The notes beneath the pieces are model-generated. The model was not told the origin of the DNA. It ran no database searches and was given only the letters and a program-made list of their open reading frames with translations. Positions 44,247-53,892 of a stretch of DNA of 64,000 nucleotides are shown here, piece after piece. The stretch's first letter is position 1, and each line of letters begins with the position of its first letter. A program made the translations under genes and the position numbers. The DNA comes from Chryseobacterium geocarposphaerae (GTDB lineage Bacteria > Bacteroidota > Bacteroidia > Flavobacteriales > Weeksellaceae). The stretch spans positions 62,001-126,000 of the forward strand of contig NZ_PGFD01000004.1 in the NCBI RefSeq assembly GCF_002797535.1. The letters run 5' to 3'.

Positions 44247-44984
44247 TTATTTAATATATTTCTCCAACCCGATTTTCAAATTCTTCAAATCTTTCACAGC
44301 CAATTTTGCAGCTGATTCTGCGCCCAATCTTGATAAATGTGTGTCATCTGCTTTATCTTTTTCATAATATGGATTTTCTCCCGCTTTAAAATGTAAATGC
44401 AACAGTTTTGATTTTTCAGGGCCATAAGAAATTTCCAGCTGTTCTGTGAGTAATTGCATGTCTACAAAAGGAACTTTCAAATCATTGGCTACCATTCTTA
44501 CTACCAAAGGGTATTCTTTGTGTGTATCGATTAAAACTCCGTTTTCGTTGAAGTTTCTTCTTACAATAGAAGTCATTAGAATGGGCGTTGCTCCTTTGGC
44601 TCTGGCTTCATTTACATATCTTTCCAGATTAGCTCTGTATTGAGTATAAGGATTCGTAAATTTTGTTGAATCTTTTAATTTTTGATCATTATGCCCAAAC
44701 TGAATAATCACAAAATCTCCTTTTTTCAATTGTTTTTCCACTTTATCCCATCTTCCTTCCGTCCTGAAGCTTTTCGAGCTTCTGCCATTCATCGCATGAT
44801 TTTGGATTTCGATTCCTGTGGTAAAAAACTGTGGTAAAACCTGTCCCCATCCATGTTCAGGGTTTTTGTCGGGGTTTTCTTTGTTGGCCATGGTGGAATC
44901 GCCGATGAGGAACAGAGTAGGCTTTTTTTGAGCTAAAATTAAAGTTGAAAAGGCTAAGCTGAATATTAAAAGTATTTTTTTCAT
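44247..44984 (-). CDS. Rhamnogalacturonan acetylesterase, SGNH family (CE12)
   Basis: 245 residues with signal peptide (MKKILLIFSLAFSTLILAQ). Blocks of SGNH hydrolases: LIGDSTMANK (Ser30), HAMNGRSSKSF (Gly), IIQFGHNDQK (Asn) and DDTHLSRLGAESAAKL (Asp-His). Length fits CE12. It would remove acetyl groups from rhamnogalacturonan I. Confidence 0.92.
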   Translation of the reverse strand: MKKILLIFSLAFSTLILAQKKPTLFLIGDSTMANKENPDKNPEHGWGQVLPQFFTTGIEIQNHAMNGRSSKSFRTEGRWDKVEKQLKKGDFVIIQFGHNDQKLKDSTKFTNPYTQYRANLERYVNEARAKGATPILMTSIVRRNFNENGVLIDTHKEYPLVVRMVANDLKVPFVDMQLLTEQLEISYGPEKSKLLHLHFKAGENPYYEKDKADDTHLSRLGAESAAKLAVKDLKNLKIGLEKYIK

Positions 44985-45015
44985 TTTAAATAAATTTTAA
45001 ATTAATGTTCTTTTG

Positions 45016-45232
45016 TCTTGAAATCGCAGATTCGACGTAGTCAAACAAAAGAACCAAAAGTTCAAGACTTGGAAACTTTCGCTAAAAATGAATTCTGTTC
45101 TCTAAAAATTCTAAAACTCGCACGAATCCAATGTTAGTTCTTCGTTTTACTATTTGTGTCGTGCTCAAACAGTAGAATTTTTTTAACGTTCACAGAATTA
45201 ATTTTCTTAACGCTCCATTTTCCTAGGTCGAT
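45016..45232. repeat. Dispersed intergenic element (CAAAAGAACCAAAAG family)
   Basis: The 277-base gap between the acetylesterase and pectinesterase genes contains TTTTGTCTTGAAA, CAAAAGAACCAAAAGTTCAA, TAAAAATGAATTCTGTTCTC, and TTTTTTAACGTTCACAGAAT followed by TTTCTTAACGCTCC. I recall this series as a common noncoding repeat of Chryseobacterium genomes. No open frame with coding character was seen in it. Confidence 0.55.
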
Positions 45233-45261
45233 TTATTGAGGTTATCATTACTCATTACCGA

Positions 45262-46239
45262 TTATTTATTACTCATGTTCGGGTTCCAATCATTAAAAAT
45301 CTTTTCTAATGTATAATTCTTCAAATCTTTTTTCGTCAGTTGATGCGACCAGTTTACACGTTTTGAAACATTTCCACCTTCTCCTTTACTTCCAAATTCT
45401 GCGTAATACGCTGTTTTTTCTTTATCAGGAAACATCTTGTCGCCTTTCCACGGATTCCAGCCTTCGGGAAGAATGTGTTTTCCCATTTCTGTGTTAATAA
45501 AAACTGTTTTCGCGTAAGGTCGCCATGGTCTTCCCAAATACACTTTGGTAATACCTTCTTTGGCAATTAATTTACAGTCAAAAAATACAAAACCATGTTG
45601 CTTATCAGCTTCCGTTGCAGCTGCAGTGATGTAAGAATCAGCTAAGCTTTTGACGGTACAGTTTTTAAAAACAACGGTGGCCTGTCCGAAAATAAAATCT
45701 GTTGTTCCTTCAATATAGCAGTTTTCAAAATATTGTCTGCTGTGATTCGTGGCAGAGTAGATTGTATCCTGACACCCCGAAATATTGGAGTTTTTAATTA
45801 TAAAACGGTCACCTTCCACATGGAGAGAGACTGCCTGTCCTTCATTACAGGAGGAGTTTTGGATGGTAAGATTGCTGATTTTAATATCATCACCCATTAC
45901 CAGCAAAGTGTAGGAATTGAAAGTTGTCATTTTTTCATTAAACGAATCCAGCTTTCCTGAAAAATCATTGTTGGTAATGATGGTATTGTCTTTATTTTCG
46001 CCTTCTAACGTGATTTTATGTTTTGAAGATGGAATAACCACTTTTTCATTGTACGTTCCGGATTTAATGAAAACCAACGCTTCAGCCGGACCCAAGTCTC
46101 TGATAGAATTAATCGCTTTCTGAATGGATGTGAAATCTCCGCTTCCGTCTTTGGCAACGGTAATTTTTATGTACGGATCATTTTCTGCAAAGAGAAAATT
46201 GGCCATTGAAATAAGAAGAATTAAAAGTAATTTTTTCAT
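45262..46239 (-). CDS. Pectinesterase, family CE8
   Basis: 325 residues with signal peptide (MKKLLLILLISMANFLFAEN). Right-handed beta-helix with GSGDFTSIQKAINSI near 35, GQAVSLHVEGDRFIIKN, SGCQDTIYS (catalytic Asp near 157), EGTTDFIFGQATVVF (catalytic Asp near 178), and YLGRPWRPYAKTVF (catalytic Arg). It removes methyl esters from homogalacturonan, opening it for lyases. One of two CE8 genes in the unit. Confidence 0.95.
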   Translation of the reverse strand: MKKLLLILLISMANFLFAENDPYIKITVAKDGSGDFTSIQKAINSIRDLGPAEALVFIKSGTYNEKVVIPSSKHKITLEGENKDNTIITNNDFSGKLDSFNEKMTTFNSYTLLVMGDDIKISNLTIQNSSCNEGQAVSLHVEGDRFIIKNSNISGCQDTIYSATNHSRQYFENCYIEGTTDFIFGQATVVFKNCTVKSLADSYITAAATEADKQHGFVFFDCKLIAKEGITKVYLGRPWRPYAKTVFINTEMGKHILPEGWNPWKGDKMFPDKEKTAYYAEFGSKGEGGNVSKRVNWSHQLTKKDLKNYTLEKIFNDWNPNMSNK

Positions 46240-46251
46240 AAAACTCTATTA

Positions 46252-46427
46252 TTTTTAACGCAAAGTTTGTTTTTTCTTTATGCTTATTTTAGTGAGCAAA
46301 GAGGAAATCAATAAATTGATTTTGATTAAGCGGGTGAATTATCATTAAGCTTCATTAGCGACTTGTCGCCTACTTTGCTATCTTAAAAATTTAACATTAT
46401 TATTTTAATAAATCTTTGCGTTTAAAA
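46252..46427. repeat. Long-span inverted repeat (AACGCAAAG family)
   Basis: TTTTTAACGCAAAG (46252-46265) and CTTTGCGTTTAAAA (46414-46427) are inverted copies with one mismatch, bounding a gap of about 150 bases without an open frame, between the CE8 and esterase genes. Confidence 0.65.
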
Positions 46428-46430
46428 TTA

Positions 46431-47339
46431 TTATTTCAAAACTTTATTTAAAAAGTCAACCGTTACATTCAGCGTTTCTGTAAACCAAGGCTCAGCTGAC
46501 CAGAATGAATGCGGTGTATCTTTGATTTCGTGAAACTCAGTCGGAATATTATAGCTCTTCAGTTTTTTCATCATGTCGTCTCGTCCCGCGTGGAAACGAG
46601 GCTGAGAAGAGTTGATGAATAGAGTAGGAGGGGTATTTTTATCCACATATTCCAGCGGTGAAGCTTCAGTCCAGTTTTTTAAATTGATATCTCTGTCGCC
46701 ACCAAGCCAATAAGCGGCGTAAGTACTTTCTTCAGCTTCGGGATGAATAAAGGAGACAATTCCATCCACATTTACAATTGCCTGAATTTTATTCTTTTTT
46801 TTGACACCTACCAAAGTGGCAATCTGTGCTCCTGCAGATTCTCCTAAAACTGCCATTTTCTTTTTGTTTAAAGAATATTTTAAGTGATTTTTCTTAAGCC
46901 ATTGAAGTCCGGTCTCAATATCTTCAACTCCGGCAGGATATTTCGCAACATCGGCCAAACGGTAACCGATCGCAATCACCACATAGCCTTTTGAAGCCAG
47001 CTCCATTGCCATGAACTTTTCATTTTCCTTACTTCCTGAAATCCAGCCACCACCGTGAACCATGGCAATTCCAGGATGTTTTTTGGATCGATCTAAAGGG
47101 TAATAAACATTTGCTTTTAGGGAAAGCCCATTGATGTTGGTGTATTCTACGTCCTTATCAATTCCGATATTTTGTGGAACAGCCCGATCGATAGGGGTGG
47201 TGAAAGGGTATTTTTTTTTGAATTTTTCAAAAGTACCTTCATTTGTGTAAGGAGTAGCACTCGGACGTTTTACCTGCCCGAATGCCATTGTCCCCACAAA
47301 AAAAATAGAAATATAAGTATGTTTTCGGTTAAAAATCAT
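46431..47339 (-). CDS. Secreted alpha/beta-hydrolase (feruloyl/acetyl esterase-like)
   Basis: 302 residues from ATG at 47339; a TTG three codons upstream is possible. Signal-like N-terminus (YISIFFVGTMAFGQ). Marks: MVHGGGWISGSKENE (oxyanion HGGG), VLGESAGAQIATLVG (nucleophile in GESAG), INSSQPRFHAGRDDM and IKDTPHSFW (His). Similar to BD-FAE-type esterases. In this locus it could remove aromatic or acetyl groups from pectin; substrate is inferred. Confidence 0.85.
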   Translation of the reverse strand: MIFNRKHTYISIFFVGTMAFGQVKRPSATPYTNEGTFEKFKKKYPFTTPIDRAVPQNIGIDKDVEYTNINGLSLKANVYYPLDRSKKHPGIAMVHGGGWISGSKENEKFMAMELASKGYVVIAIGYRLADVAKYPAGVEDIETGLQWLKKNHLKYSLNKKKMAVLGESAGAQIATLVGVKKKNKIQAIVNVDGIVSFIHPEAEESTYAAYWLGGDRDINLKNWTEASPLEYVDKNTPPTLFINSSQPRFHAGRDDMMKKLKSYNIPTEFHEIKDTPHSFWSAEPWFTETLNVTVDFLNKVLK

Positions 47340-47360
47340 GTTGGCCAATTTTAAAATTTT

Positions 47361-47475
47361 GAAACATTAAGAGTATTGAAGAAGTTAAGTTTCATTAAGA
47401 AAATCACTCTGATTTTATCTTAAAGTAAAGCAGCTCAAATGTTCTTAACAACCTAATTTTACCTTAATGGTTTAA
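47361..47475. repeat. Inverted repeat element (ACCATTAAG family), copy 1
   Basis: GAAACATTAAGAG at 47361-47373 and ACCTTAATGGTTTAAA at 47461-47476 bound a noncoding spacer with several TTAAG motifs. The left arm is less conserved than in the other two copies. Confidence 0.5.
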
Positions 47476-47487
47476 ATAATTGATACA

Positions 47488-49155
47488 CTATTTAACTGCA
47501 TTTTTCGCTACATCCGTCCCGATAGAAATTGAATTTTTATCGGATGTTATTTCTTTCGGTAACAATACTGCTCCCGTTTTATTTCCTAATACTTTTACAA
47601 CAGGTTTGTTGGCTGATTCAAACTTTACTGTTGAAAGATTAATGTTTTTACTGTTATAAATGGTTGCTCCGGCTCCTTCAGCATATTTCAGTTTTACATT
47701 TTTCAGCTGAATTCCGTCTGCATCTACGATCGTTAAAGCTTTTCTAGTATCAAATTGGGAGTCTTCAATCACAATATTTTTAAGATTCATTTCTGCTAAG
47801 CCGAACAATGTAATTGCTTCATCAGAATTTACCGCATTGATGTTTTTAAAGAAAATATTTCTGAAAACCGGTGTTTCTTCCGTTACAGGATAAATCTTTT
47901 CCGGAGCTTTGTTTCCTTCCTGTTTTTGTCCGTCTTCCAGAACGGGAGATGCTCCTTCATAGAACATGTTAAAGCCGATTACCTGTGTCGGAATATTAAT
48001 CATATCAACGTTTTTAATGTAAATATTTTCAACAATTCCGCCTCTTCCGCGTGTTGTTTTAAAGCGAAGACCGATATCCGTTCCAATAAAAGTACAGTCA
48101 GAAACATGGATATTTCTTGCGCCACCGGACATTTCACTACCGATCACGAAACCTCCGTGACCATGATATACAACATTATTTTTAATGATTACATTTTCAG
48201 TAGGCATTCCTCTTTTTCTGCCGTCTTTATCTTTTCCTGATTTAATACAAATCGCATCGTCACCCACGTCAAATGTATTATCATAAATCAAAACGTTTTT
48301 ACAGGATTCCAAATCTACACCATCACCATTTTGGGAGAACCAAGGGTTTCTAACCGTAAGATTTCTTAAAATCACGTTCGAACACATCAGTGGGTGAAGG
48401 TTCCAGGCCGGAGAGTTCTGGAAAGTCGGACCGTCTAATAACACCTTGTCACAACCTACCAAGCTTACCATTACCGGGCGAAGGAAATCTTTTACAGTTT
48501 TTAAATCATCTTTAGAAATCTTATCAGGAACATTGAAGTTAGAACTGCTTTCAAAGCCTTTTTTATAGCTTTCGGAAGGATACCAGTTTTTACCGTCTGC
48601 AGATAAAATGCCGCCGGATTTTACGATATTTTTCCATTCAGATTCTGAAACTTTGCTTTTTTTGATGGCTCTCCATGCATCGCCGCTTCCGTCGATTACG
48701 CCTTTTCCTGTGATGGCAATATTCGTCGCGTTTCTTGCGGAAATCGGGGATTGGCAACGGATGGTGTTTAATCCCTCAAAGCTCACATCAACCAAAGGGT
48801 AGTCATTTTTATCTTTACTAAAAACGATAAACGCTCCTTCTTCTACATGAAGGTTAATGTTGCTTTTCAATTCGATGGGGCCTGTTAACCACATTCCGCG
48901 GGGAACCACTAATTTTCCACCGCCTTTTTTGCTTAAATCTTCGATTGCTTTTCTGAAAGCTTCTGTATTTTTTACATTTCCCCCTGCAATACCGCCATAT
49001 TGTGTTATAGAAACTGTGTTGGCTGCAAATGAAGTTTCTGCAACCTGAGGCATTTTAAACTCAATGTTTTTATAAATATCAAGGTTCTGAGCATAAATTT
49101 GCCCTGAAAACATCATTGCTGCTGCTAAACCGATCACTTTAAGAGACTTCTTCAT
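47488..49155 (-). CDS. Polygalacturonase-like glycoside hydrolase, family GH28
   Basis: 555 residues with signal peptide (AAMMFSGQIYAQ). N-terminal AFRKAIEDLSKKGGGKLVVPRG, then parallel beta-helix with catalytic motifs NGDGVDLESCKNV, VGDDAICIKSGKD, HGHGGFVIGSEMSGG and RFKTTRGRGGIV, all four GH28 signatures. It hydrolyses alpha-galacturonosyl links in pectin, releasing saturated galacturonate for UxaC. About 100 residues longer than plain GH28 exo-enzymes. Confidence 0.94.
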   Translation of the reverse strand: MKKSLKVIGLAAAMMFSGQIYAQNLDIYKNIEFKMPQVAETSFAANTVSITQYGGIAGGNVKNTEAFRKAIEDLSKKGGGKLVVPRGMWLTGPIELKSNINLHVEEGAFIVFSKDKNDYPLVDVSFEGLNTIRCQSPISARNATNIAITGKGVIDGSGDAWRAIKKSKVSESEWKNIVKSGGILSADGKNWYPSESYKKGFESSSNFNVPDKISKDDLKTVKDFLRPVMVSLVGCDKVLLDGPTFQNSPAWNLHPLMCSNVILRNLTVRNPWFSQNGDGVDLESCKNVLIYDNTFDVGDDAICIKSGKDKDGRKRGMPTENVIIKNNVVYHGHGGFVIGSEMSGGARNIHVSDCTFIGTDIGLRFKTTRGRGGIVENIYIKNVDMINIPTQVIGFNMFYEGASPVLEDGQKQEGNKAPEKIYPVTEETPVFRNIFFKNINAVNSDEAITLFGLAEMNLKNIVIEDSQFDTRKALTIVDADGIQLKNVKLKYAEGAGATIYNSKNINLSTVKFESANKPVVKVLGNKTGAVLLPKEITSDKNSISIGTDVAKNAVK

Positions 49156-49223
49156 TTTATTTTTTGAGTTTTATTGATTTTGAATTTTTAATGATTGAGT
49201 TCAAAATCTGATTTTTATTTTTT

Positions 49224-49312
49224 CTCTCGCAGATTTGACAGATAACGCAGATTTTTAATATAGATGAAAAAGTTATTCCCAATCATCTGTGTTATCTGCT
49301 AAATCAGTGAGA
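49224..49312. repeat. Inverted repeat element (CTCGCAGAT family), copy 1
   Basis: Left arm CTCTCGCAGATTTGACAGAT with AACGCAGAT (49224-49252) and right arm ATCTGTGTTATCTGC with AAATCAGTGAGA (49285-49312) are complementary with a few mismatches. A second copy ends the window. Confidence 0.65.
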
Positions 49313-49322
49313 ACTTTAAAAT

Positions 49323-50966
49323 TTAATTTTTTGTTATTCTGAACCAATCAAAATCGGCGTATCCGCCACGAGGTGCTTTTGCAGTACTTATGCTGTACAA
49401 GCCTACTTTAGCACCAATCCATTTTCCTGGTTTTGCCTGAAAAACGTCACCTGCTTTTATGAAGTTTTTTCCGTTTTCGCTGTAACTGAACTGGCATAAA
49501 CCATTGGGTTCATTTACATTGACTTTTAAATAGGCTTCATTTCCTTTTAATTTGGTTTCAAACAAAATTTTTTCTTCCTCTCCTTTATCTGCTTTTTCGG
49601 CTCTTCTTAGTTGAAGATAAAATCCGTCTGGTTTATTGGTGATCACAATGGATTGATGGTCTAATCCCATTATCAAGAGTCCTGCAGTTTTTCCTTCTTT
49701 GGCATCTTCGGGAGTTAATTTAACCTTTGTTGAAGCTGCAAAATTCGGAGCCGGGAATTTTTGGGTTAATAAATTTGGGATATTCCACAGATTTTTTTCA
49801 CCTTCAGGAACCTTCATGGAGAATAATCTTAAGAATTTCTGTCCGGGAAGTTTGGAAGACCAAACGATATTTTCGTTGGCACTCCATTGCCATTGCAAGC
49901 CTAATCTTTCACCATCAAATTCATCAGTTTCTGGCGGAGTAACGACGGGATATGTTTTTCCGACGTTTGGTTTTTTATAGGTTAAAACCGGTTCTCCGAT
50001 TCCATTCTTATTATTGTCGATTCCCATGACAGGCCAGTCATTTTCCCATTTCATAGGTTGTAGATGAACGATTCTTCCTCCTGCATCAACATCCTGAAAA
50101 TGGTAAAACCAATCTTCACCGTAAGGCGTGTCTACCCAGGCTCCCTGATGAGGTCCGTTTATTTTTGTTGTACCTTGTTCTAAAACTATTTTTTCCTCGT
50201 AAGGACCGTAAATATTTTTTGATCTTAACACCAATTGCCAACCTGTAGCTACACCGCCTGCCGGAGCAAAAATGTAGTAATAGCCGTTTCTTTTATACAT
50301 TTTCGGGCCTTCAACCGTTGGATGTGCATCATGACCGTCAAAAACATGGACGCCTTTATCCAATATCTTTGTTCCTTCAGGATTCATTTTATTAAGTGTC
50401 AAAATACTTTTTACTCCGGCGCGGCTTCCTGCCCAGCCATGAACTAAGTAAGCATTTCCGTCTTCATCCCAAAAAGGACAGGAATCGATCAACCCTTTTC
50501 CTTCCATGACCAAAACCGGTTCTTCCCATTTTCCGAGTGGATCTTTGGTTTTTACCATATAAATTCCGAAATCGGGGTCGCCCCAATAAATGTAGAATTC
50601 TCCTTTATGGAAACGAATTGACGGTGCCCAAACGGCATCTCCACGTCTTGGAACAGAGAAATGTTCTTTAGGCAAAATATCCTGAATCGCATAATTTTCC
50701 AATTTCCAGTTGACCATATCTTTTGAGTGAAGAATAGGTAATCCGGGAGTTTCATTGAAGCTGGAAGCCGTCATATAATAATCTTCACCTACACGAATAG
50801 CATCCGGATCGGAGTAATCTGCGTAAAGAATTGGATTTCTGTAACTTTTTCCCTGATCGGCAGTCCAAACTTCGGAAACGTAGTTTTTTTCCTGTGCATT
50901 CAAATAGCTTGATGCAATAGAAAAAACTGTTACTGAAAGTATATTTAAAATGTTTTTTGTTTTCAT
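49323..50966 (-). CDS. Glycoside hydrolase family GH43 (arabinosidase/xylosidase-like)
   Basis: 547 residues with signal peptide (ending SYLNAQ). Five-bladed propeller with YRNPILYADYSDPDAIRVGEDYY cut here as NPILYADYSDPDAI (catalytic base Asp near 50), GLIDSCPFWDEDGNAYLVHG with the pKa-modulating Asp, and PTVEGPKMYKRNGYYYI with the catalytic Glu. Residues about 335-547 form a concanavalin-like beta-sandwich. Likely removes arabinose from pectin side chains; exact specificity cannot be read from the sequence. Confidence 0.92.
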   Translation of the reverse strand: MKTKNILNILSVTVFSIASSYLNAQEKNYVSEVWTADQGKSYRNPILYADYSDPDAIRVGEDYYMTASSFNETPGLPILHSKDMVNWKLENYAIQDILPKEHFSVPRRGDAVWAPSIRFHKGEFYIYWGDPDFGIYMVKTKDPLGKWEEPVLVMEGKGLIDSCPFWDEDGNAYLVHGWAGSRAGVKSILTLNKMNPEGTKILDKGVHVFDGHDAHPTVEGPKMYKRNGYYYIFAPAGGVATGWQLVLRSKNIYGPYEEKIVLEQGTTKINGPHQGAWVDTPYGEDWFYHFQDVDAGGRIVHLQPMKWENDWPVMGIDNNKNGIGEPVLTYKKPNVGKTYPVVTPPETDEFDGERLGLQWQWSANENIVWSSKLPGQKFLRLFSMKVPEGEKNLWNIPNLLTQKFPAPNFAASTKVKLTPEDAKEGKTAGLLIMGLDHQSIVITNKPDGFYLQLRRAEKADKGEEEKILFETKLKGNEAYLKVNVNEPNGLCQFSYSENGKNFIKAGDVFQAKPGKWIGAKVGLYSISTAKAPRGGYADFDWFRITKN

Positions 50967-51002
50967 AAATCAGATTTTAGATCTGGTTTGAAATTAAAAA
51001 TG

Positions 51003-51133
51003 TTTTTTAACCATTAAGACTTTATTAAGGAATTAGTATAGTTAAGATTAGCTATGCTTTAAGCAGTCCGCTTTATAAATCTTAATTTTAAACTTAATGA
51101 ATCTTAACTTCTTCCTATTCTTAATGGTTTAAA
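51003..51133. repeat. Inverted repeat element (ACCATTAAG family), copy 2
   Basis: TTTAACCATTAAG (51006-51018) and CTTAATGGTTTAAA (51120-51133) are inverted copies bounding about 100 noncoding bases between the GH105 and GH43 genes. Confidence 0.7.
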
Positions 51134-51136
51134 GTA

Positions 51137-52396
51137 TTATTTTTCAAACTCTATACTTGCCAAGATGAATGGTCCTGTTCCTTTTGCATCATTGGAACGG
51201 ATTTCTTCATTTACATAATATTCGTAAGAGCCATCTCTGTATGGCTTTCCGCCTAAACCTGCAACTGCACAACATTTATTTAGATTGACCACGCCGTTTT
51301 CATCAACTGTAATTAGGTTTTTAATGATTCCGTCGTAGCCTTTTTTAGCATAAGCTTTATAAGATTTAGGCAAATAACCTTTATTCACCGCCTTAATCAT
51401 TGTGTAAACAAACATTGCTGATGCTGTTGCTTCTTCATAATTTCCTTTTTCCAAAGGCTTGTCTAAAATCTGATACCAAAGCCCTGATTTTTTATCCTGA
51501 ACTTTGATGATGGCATCTGCATAAGATTTTATGTAAGAAATTAACCTTGCTCTTCCCGGATGATTTTGCGGTAAATAATCCAATACATCCACCATGGCCA
51601 TTCCGTACCAACCCATGGCTCTTCCCCAGAAATTTGGAGAAAGTCCTGTTTCTTTGTTTGCCCAAGCCTGTTCCTTGCTCTCATCCCAACCATGATAAAG
51701 AAGTCCCGTCTTTTTATCTAACATATTTTTCTGAACCGAATCAAACTGAAAAACTACATCATCATACGCTTTAGTGGCATCTGCTCCCGTTACGAAATCT
51801 TTTGTGTAATGCGTATAGAAAGGCATTCCCATATATAAGCCATCCAGCCAAACCTGATACGGATAGATTTTTTTGTGCCAGAAAGATCCTTCATTTGTTC
51901 TCGGCTGCCCATCGATTTGTAAACGTAATGTTTGAAGTGCTTTTAAATATTTTTCTTTTTTCTCTTTTTCGTAAAGATAAAGTAATACATTCCCACTGTT
52001 CAGCATGTCGATATTGTACTTTTCAAGATCATAGGTAAGAATGGTACCGTCATCTTTGATCAGCTTTTCACCAAATTCGCTGATGTAACTGTAATATTCT
52101 TTTTTACCTGTTTTTGCGTATAACTGTTCAGCGGCATCGAGAACAATTGCTGAAGGATAGGTCCATTTCGGGCTTTTACTGAAATCCAGCATCCAGGCTT
52201 CTGGGAAACGGTGCATTTCGGAAAGCATCATTCTTTCTGACCATTTCAGATTGGCTGGAACTACTTTTCCTGACTTTGAAGTTTCTGTTGAAGGTTTTGA
52301 AGAAGTTGCCGTTTTTGTCTGAGCACAAGCTAAGAACATTCCTGAGCTTAATGCTGCAAATACTAATAATTTTATGTTGTGATTAATAAAATTCAT
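51137..52396 (-). CDS. Unsaturated rhamnogalacturonyl hydrolase, family GH105
   Basis: 419 residues. N-terminal lipoprotein-like signal with FLAC (Cys24). (alpha/alpha)6 barrel: KIYPYQVWLDGLYMGMPFYTHY near 167-188 (catalytic Asp), FWGRAMGWYGMAMVDVLDYLP near 257-277, SGLWYQILDKP, and EEATASAMFVYTMIKAV. It releases the unsaturated uronic acid left by lyases at chain ends, the substrate of KdgF. Extracellular or periplasmic surface location inferred from the lipobox. Confidence 0.93.
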   Translation of the reverse strand: MNFINHNIKLLVFAALSSGMFLACAQTKTATSSKPSTETSKSGKVVPANLKWSERMMLSEMHRFPEAWMLDFSKSPKWTYPSAIVLDAAEQLYAKTGKKEYYSYISEFGEKLIKDDGTILTYDLEKYNIDMLNSGNVLLYLYEKEKKEKYLKALQTLRLQIDGQPRTNEGSFWHKKIYPYQVWLDGLYMGMPFYTHYTKDFVTGADATKAYDDVVFQFDSVQKNMLDKKTGLLYHGWDESKEQAWANKETGLSPNFWGRAMGWYGMAMVDVLDYLPQNHPGRARLISYIKSYADAIIKVQDKKSGLWYQILDKPLEKGNYEEATASAMFVYTMIKAVNKGYLPKSYKAYAKKGYDGIIKNLITVDENGVVNLNKCCAVAGLGGKPYRDGSYEYYVNEEIRSNDAKGTGPFILASIEFEK

Positions 52397-52445
52397 GATT
52401 TAAACTTTAAAGTTGATTTCTTATCTAAATTTTCAGTTCTGTTAT

Positions 52446-53858
52446 TTATTGCTTCTCCGTTATTTTTTTGACTAAATCGTTAAAATAAACTTCAATATTA
52501 TCGTAATTTTTATCTAAATCTCTTCCGTTGGCGTTAGCAACTTTCGGATTCAGGTTATTCTTAATTTCCCATTCATCGGGCATTCCATCGCTGTCTGAAT
52601 CGGATGGGGAAGTACCTGGTTTCAAATCCGGAAATCCTCCAACATCTTTCTGGGAATCGATGATTCCGTTCGAACTTCCTTTTGATCCGTTGTAAGTGAA
52701 GCTTCCGTTTTCTATGTCTTTTAATATATGTAAATCAACCAGATCTCTCACCAAGCTTGCGCCCCCGATCTGCAAAACTTTATCATAAGCTTCTTTCGGG
52801 GTATCTGTTTTTATATTATTCTGAATATCGTGAGGCTGATTAATTTTGATGGAATTTTTATCTTTTTCTGTTAAATTATAAGAAGACTTCATCTGTGCAA
52901 AAACACCTTTCGGCCAGTTATCTTTTGAAATTCCAGGATTTCCTTCGATTATATTTCCATTGATGTAATATTTGCCCCAGATGTTGTAAACTTCAGTTTC
53001 CGGTTTTTCATTTTTGTCGATGGCAACAATTCGTTGCTTGGTCATTGTTGCGGGGCCTAGCTTGTAATAATTATTAACGATGTTTACATTCATTCCTTCG
53101 CCGCCGTATATATTATTATGTCCCCAATTATAAATCACATTATTTCTAAAATCGGTAAGATCCGTCAATGCAAATTTGCTTCCTGCATATTCTCCCAATC
53201 TGGGATTTCGGCTGTCGTGATGAGCGTAGATATTATGATGAAAGGAAGCAAATTTTCCACCTGCAATTCCACCATATCCGTGAGCACCTTTTTGATGTAC
53301 AGAGTTTCTCAGACTTTCTGCAATCACACACCACTGAAGCGTTGTGTTTTCGTTATTATAAATAGAAACTGTCTCGTCTGTTGACCAGCTCATCGAGCAA
53401 TGATCTACCATCAGATTCTTGATGAACCTTGCTCCTAATGCATCGCCTTCAAAGTTTTTTTGGTCACCCATTCTGAAACGCATATATCGTATCATCACAT
53501 TGTCTGCACCGACAAAGGTTTCGTAGTTGGCAACCGTGATTCCGTCTCCTGGAGCTGTTTGTCCGGCAATCGTAAGATTGCCTTCTTTTATTTTTAAAGG
53601 AGATTCCAGATAAATGGTTCCTCCTGTTTTAAATACAATATATCTCGCACCTTTCTGTTCTAAAGCATATCTTAAAGTTCCTTCTGAGCCGTCATCTGAA
53701 AGTTTGGTTACAAAATACACCTTTCCGCCACGGCCACCTGTTGTATATCTTCCAAAACCTTCTGCACCGGGAAAACTTAACACATTCTGAGCGTTAATGA
53801 ATATGGAAATACCACATACAATTCCTATCGTGAAGAGTTTTGTGAACTGTTTTTTCAT
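52446..53858 (-). CDS. Pectate lyase, PL1-like, with C-terminal calcium-type motif
   Basis: 470 residues with signal peptide (ending IFINAQ). AEGFGRYTTGGRGGKVYFVTKL near 34-55, GARYIVFKTGGTIYL, ITVANYETFVGADNVMIRYMRFR, DHCSMSWSTDETVSIYN, and HHDSRNPRLGEYAGSKFAL are typical of the Bacteroidota pectate lyase branch of PL1. The C-terminal 60 residues contain SDSDSDGMPDEWEIKNNLNP, a thrombospondin-3/dockerin-like calcium motif. Full length. Lies 34 bases after the second CE8 gene. Confidence 0.9.
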   Translation of the reverse strand: MKKQFTKLFTIGIVCGISIFINAQNVLSFPGAEGFGRYTTGGRGGKVYFVTKLSDDGSEGTLRYALEQKGARYIVFKTGGTIYLESPLKIKEGNLTIAGQTAPGDGITVANYETFVGADNVMIRYMRFRMGDQKNFEGDALGARFIKNLMVDHCSMSWSTDETVSIYNNENTTLQWCVIAESLRNSVHQKGAHGYGGIAGGKFASFHHNIYAHHDSRNPRLGEYAGSKFALTDLTDFRNNVIYNWGHNNIYGGEGMNVNIVNNYYKLGPATMTKQRIVAIDKNEKPETEVYNIWGKYYINGNIIEGNPGISKDNWPKGVFAQMKSSYNLTEKDKNSIKINQPHDIQNNIKTDTPKEAYDKVLQIGGASLVRDLVDLHILKDIENGSFTYNGSKGSSNGIIDSQKDVGGFPDLKPGTSPSDSDSDGMPDEWEIKNNLNPKVANANGRDLDKNYDNIEVYFNDLVKKITEKQ

Positions 53859-53892
53859 GACTGAAAATTCTTTGGTGTTTTTTAGGTTTAAT

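Noticed and set aside
45016..45232. CRISPR array or insertion sequence in the long spacer
   Set aside because: There are no regular direct repeats with spacers and no transposase frame.
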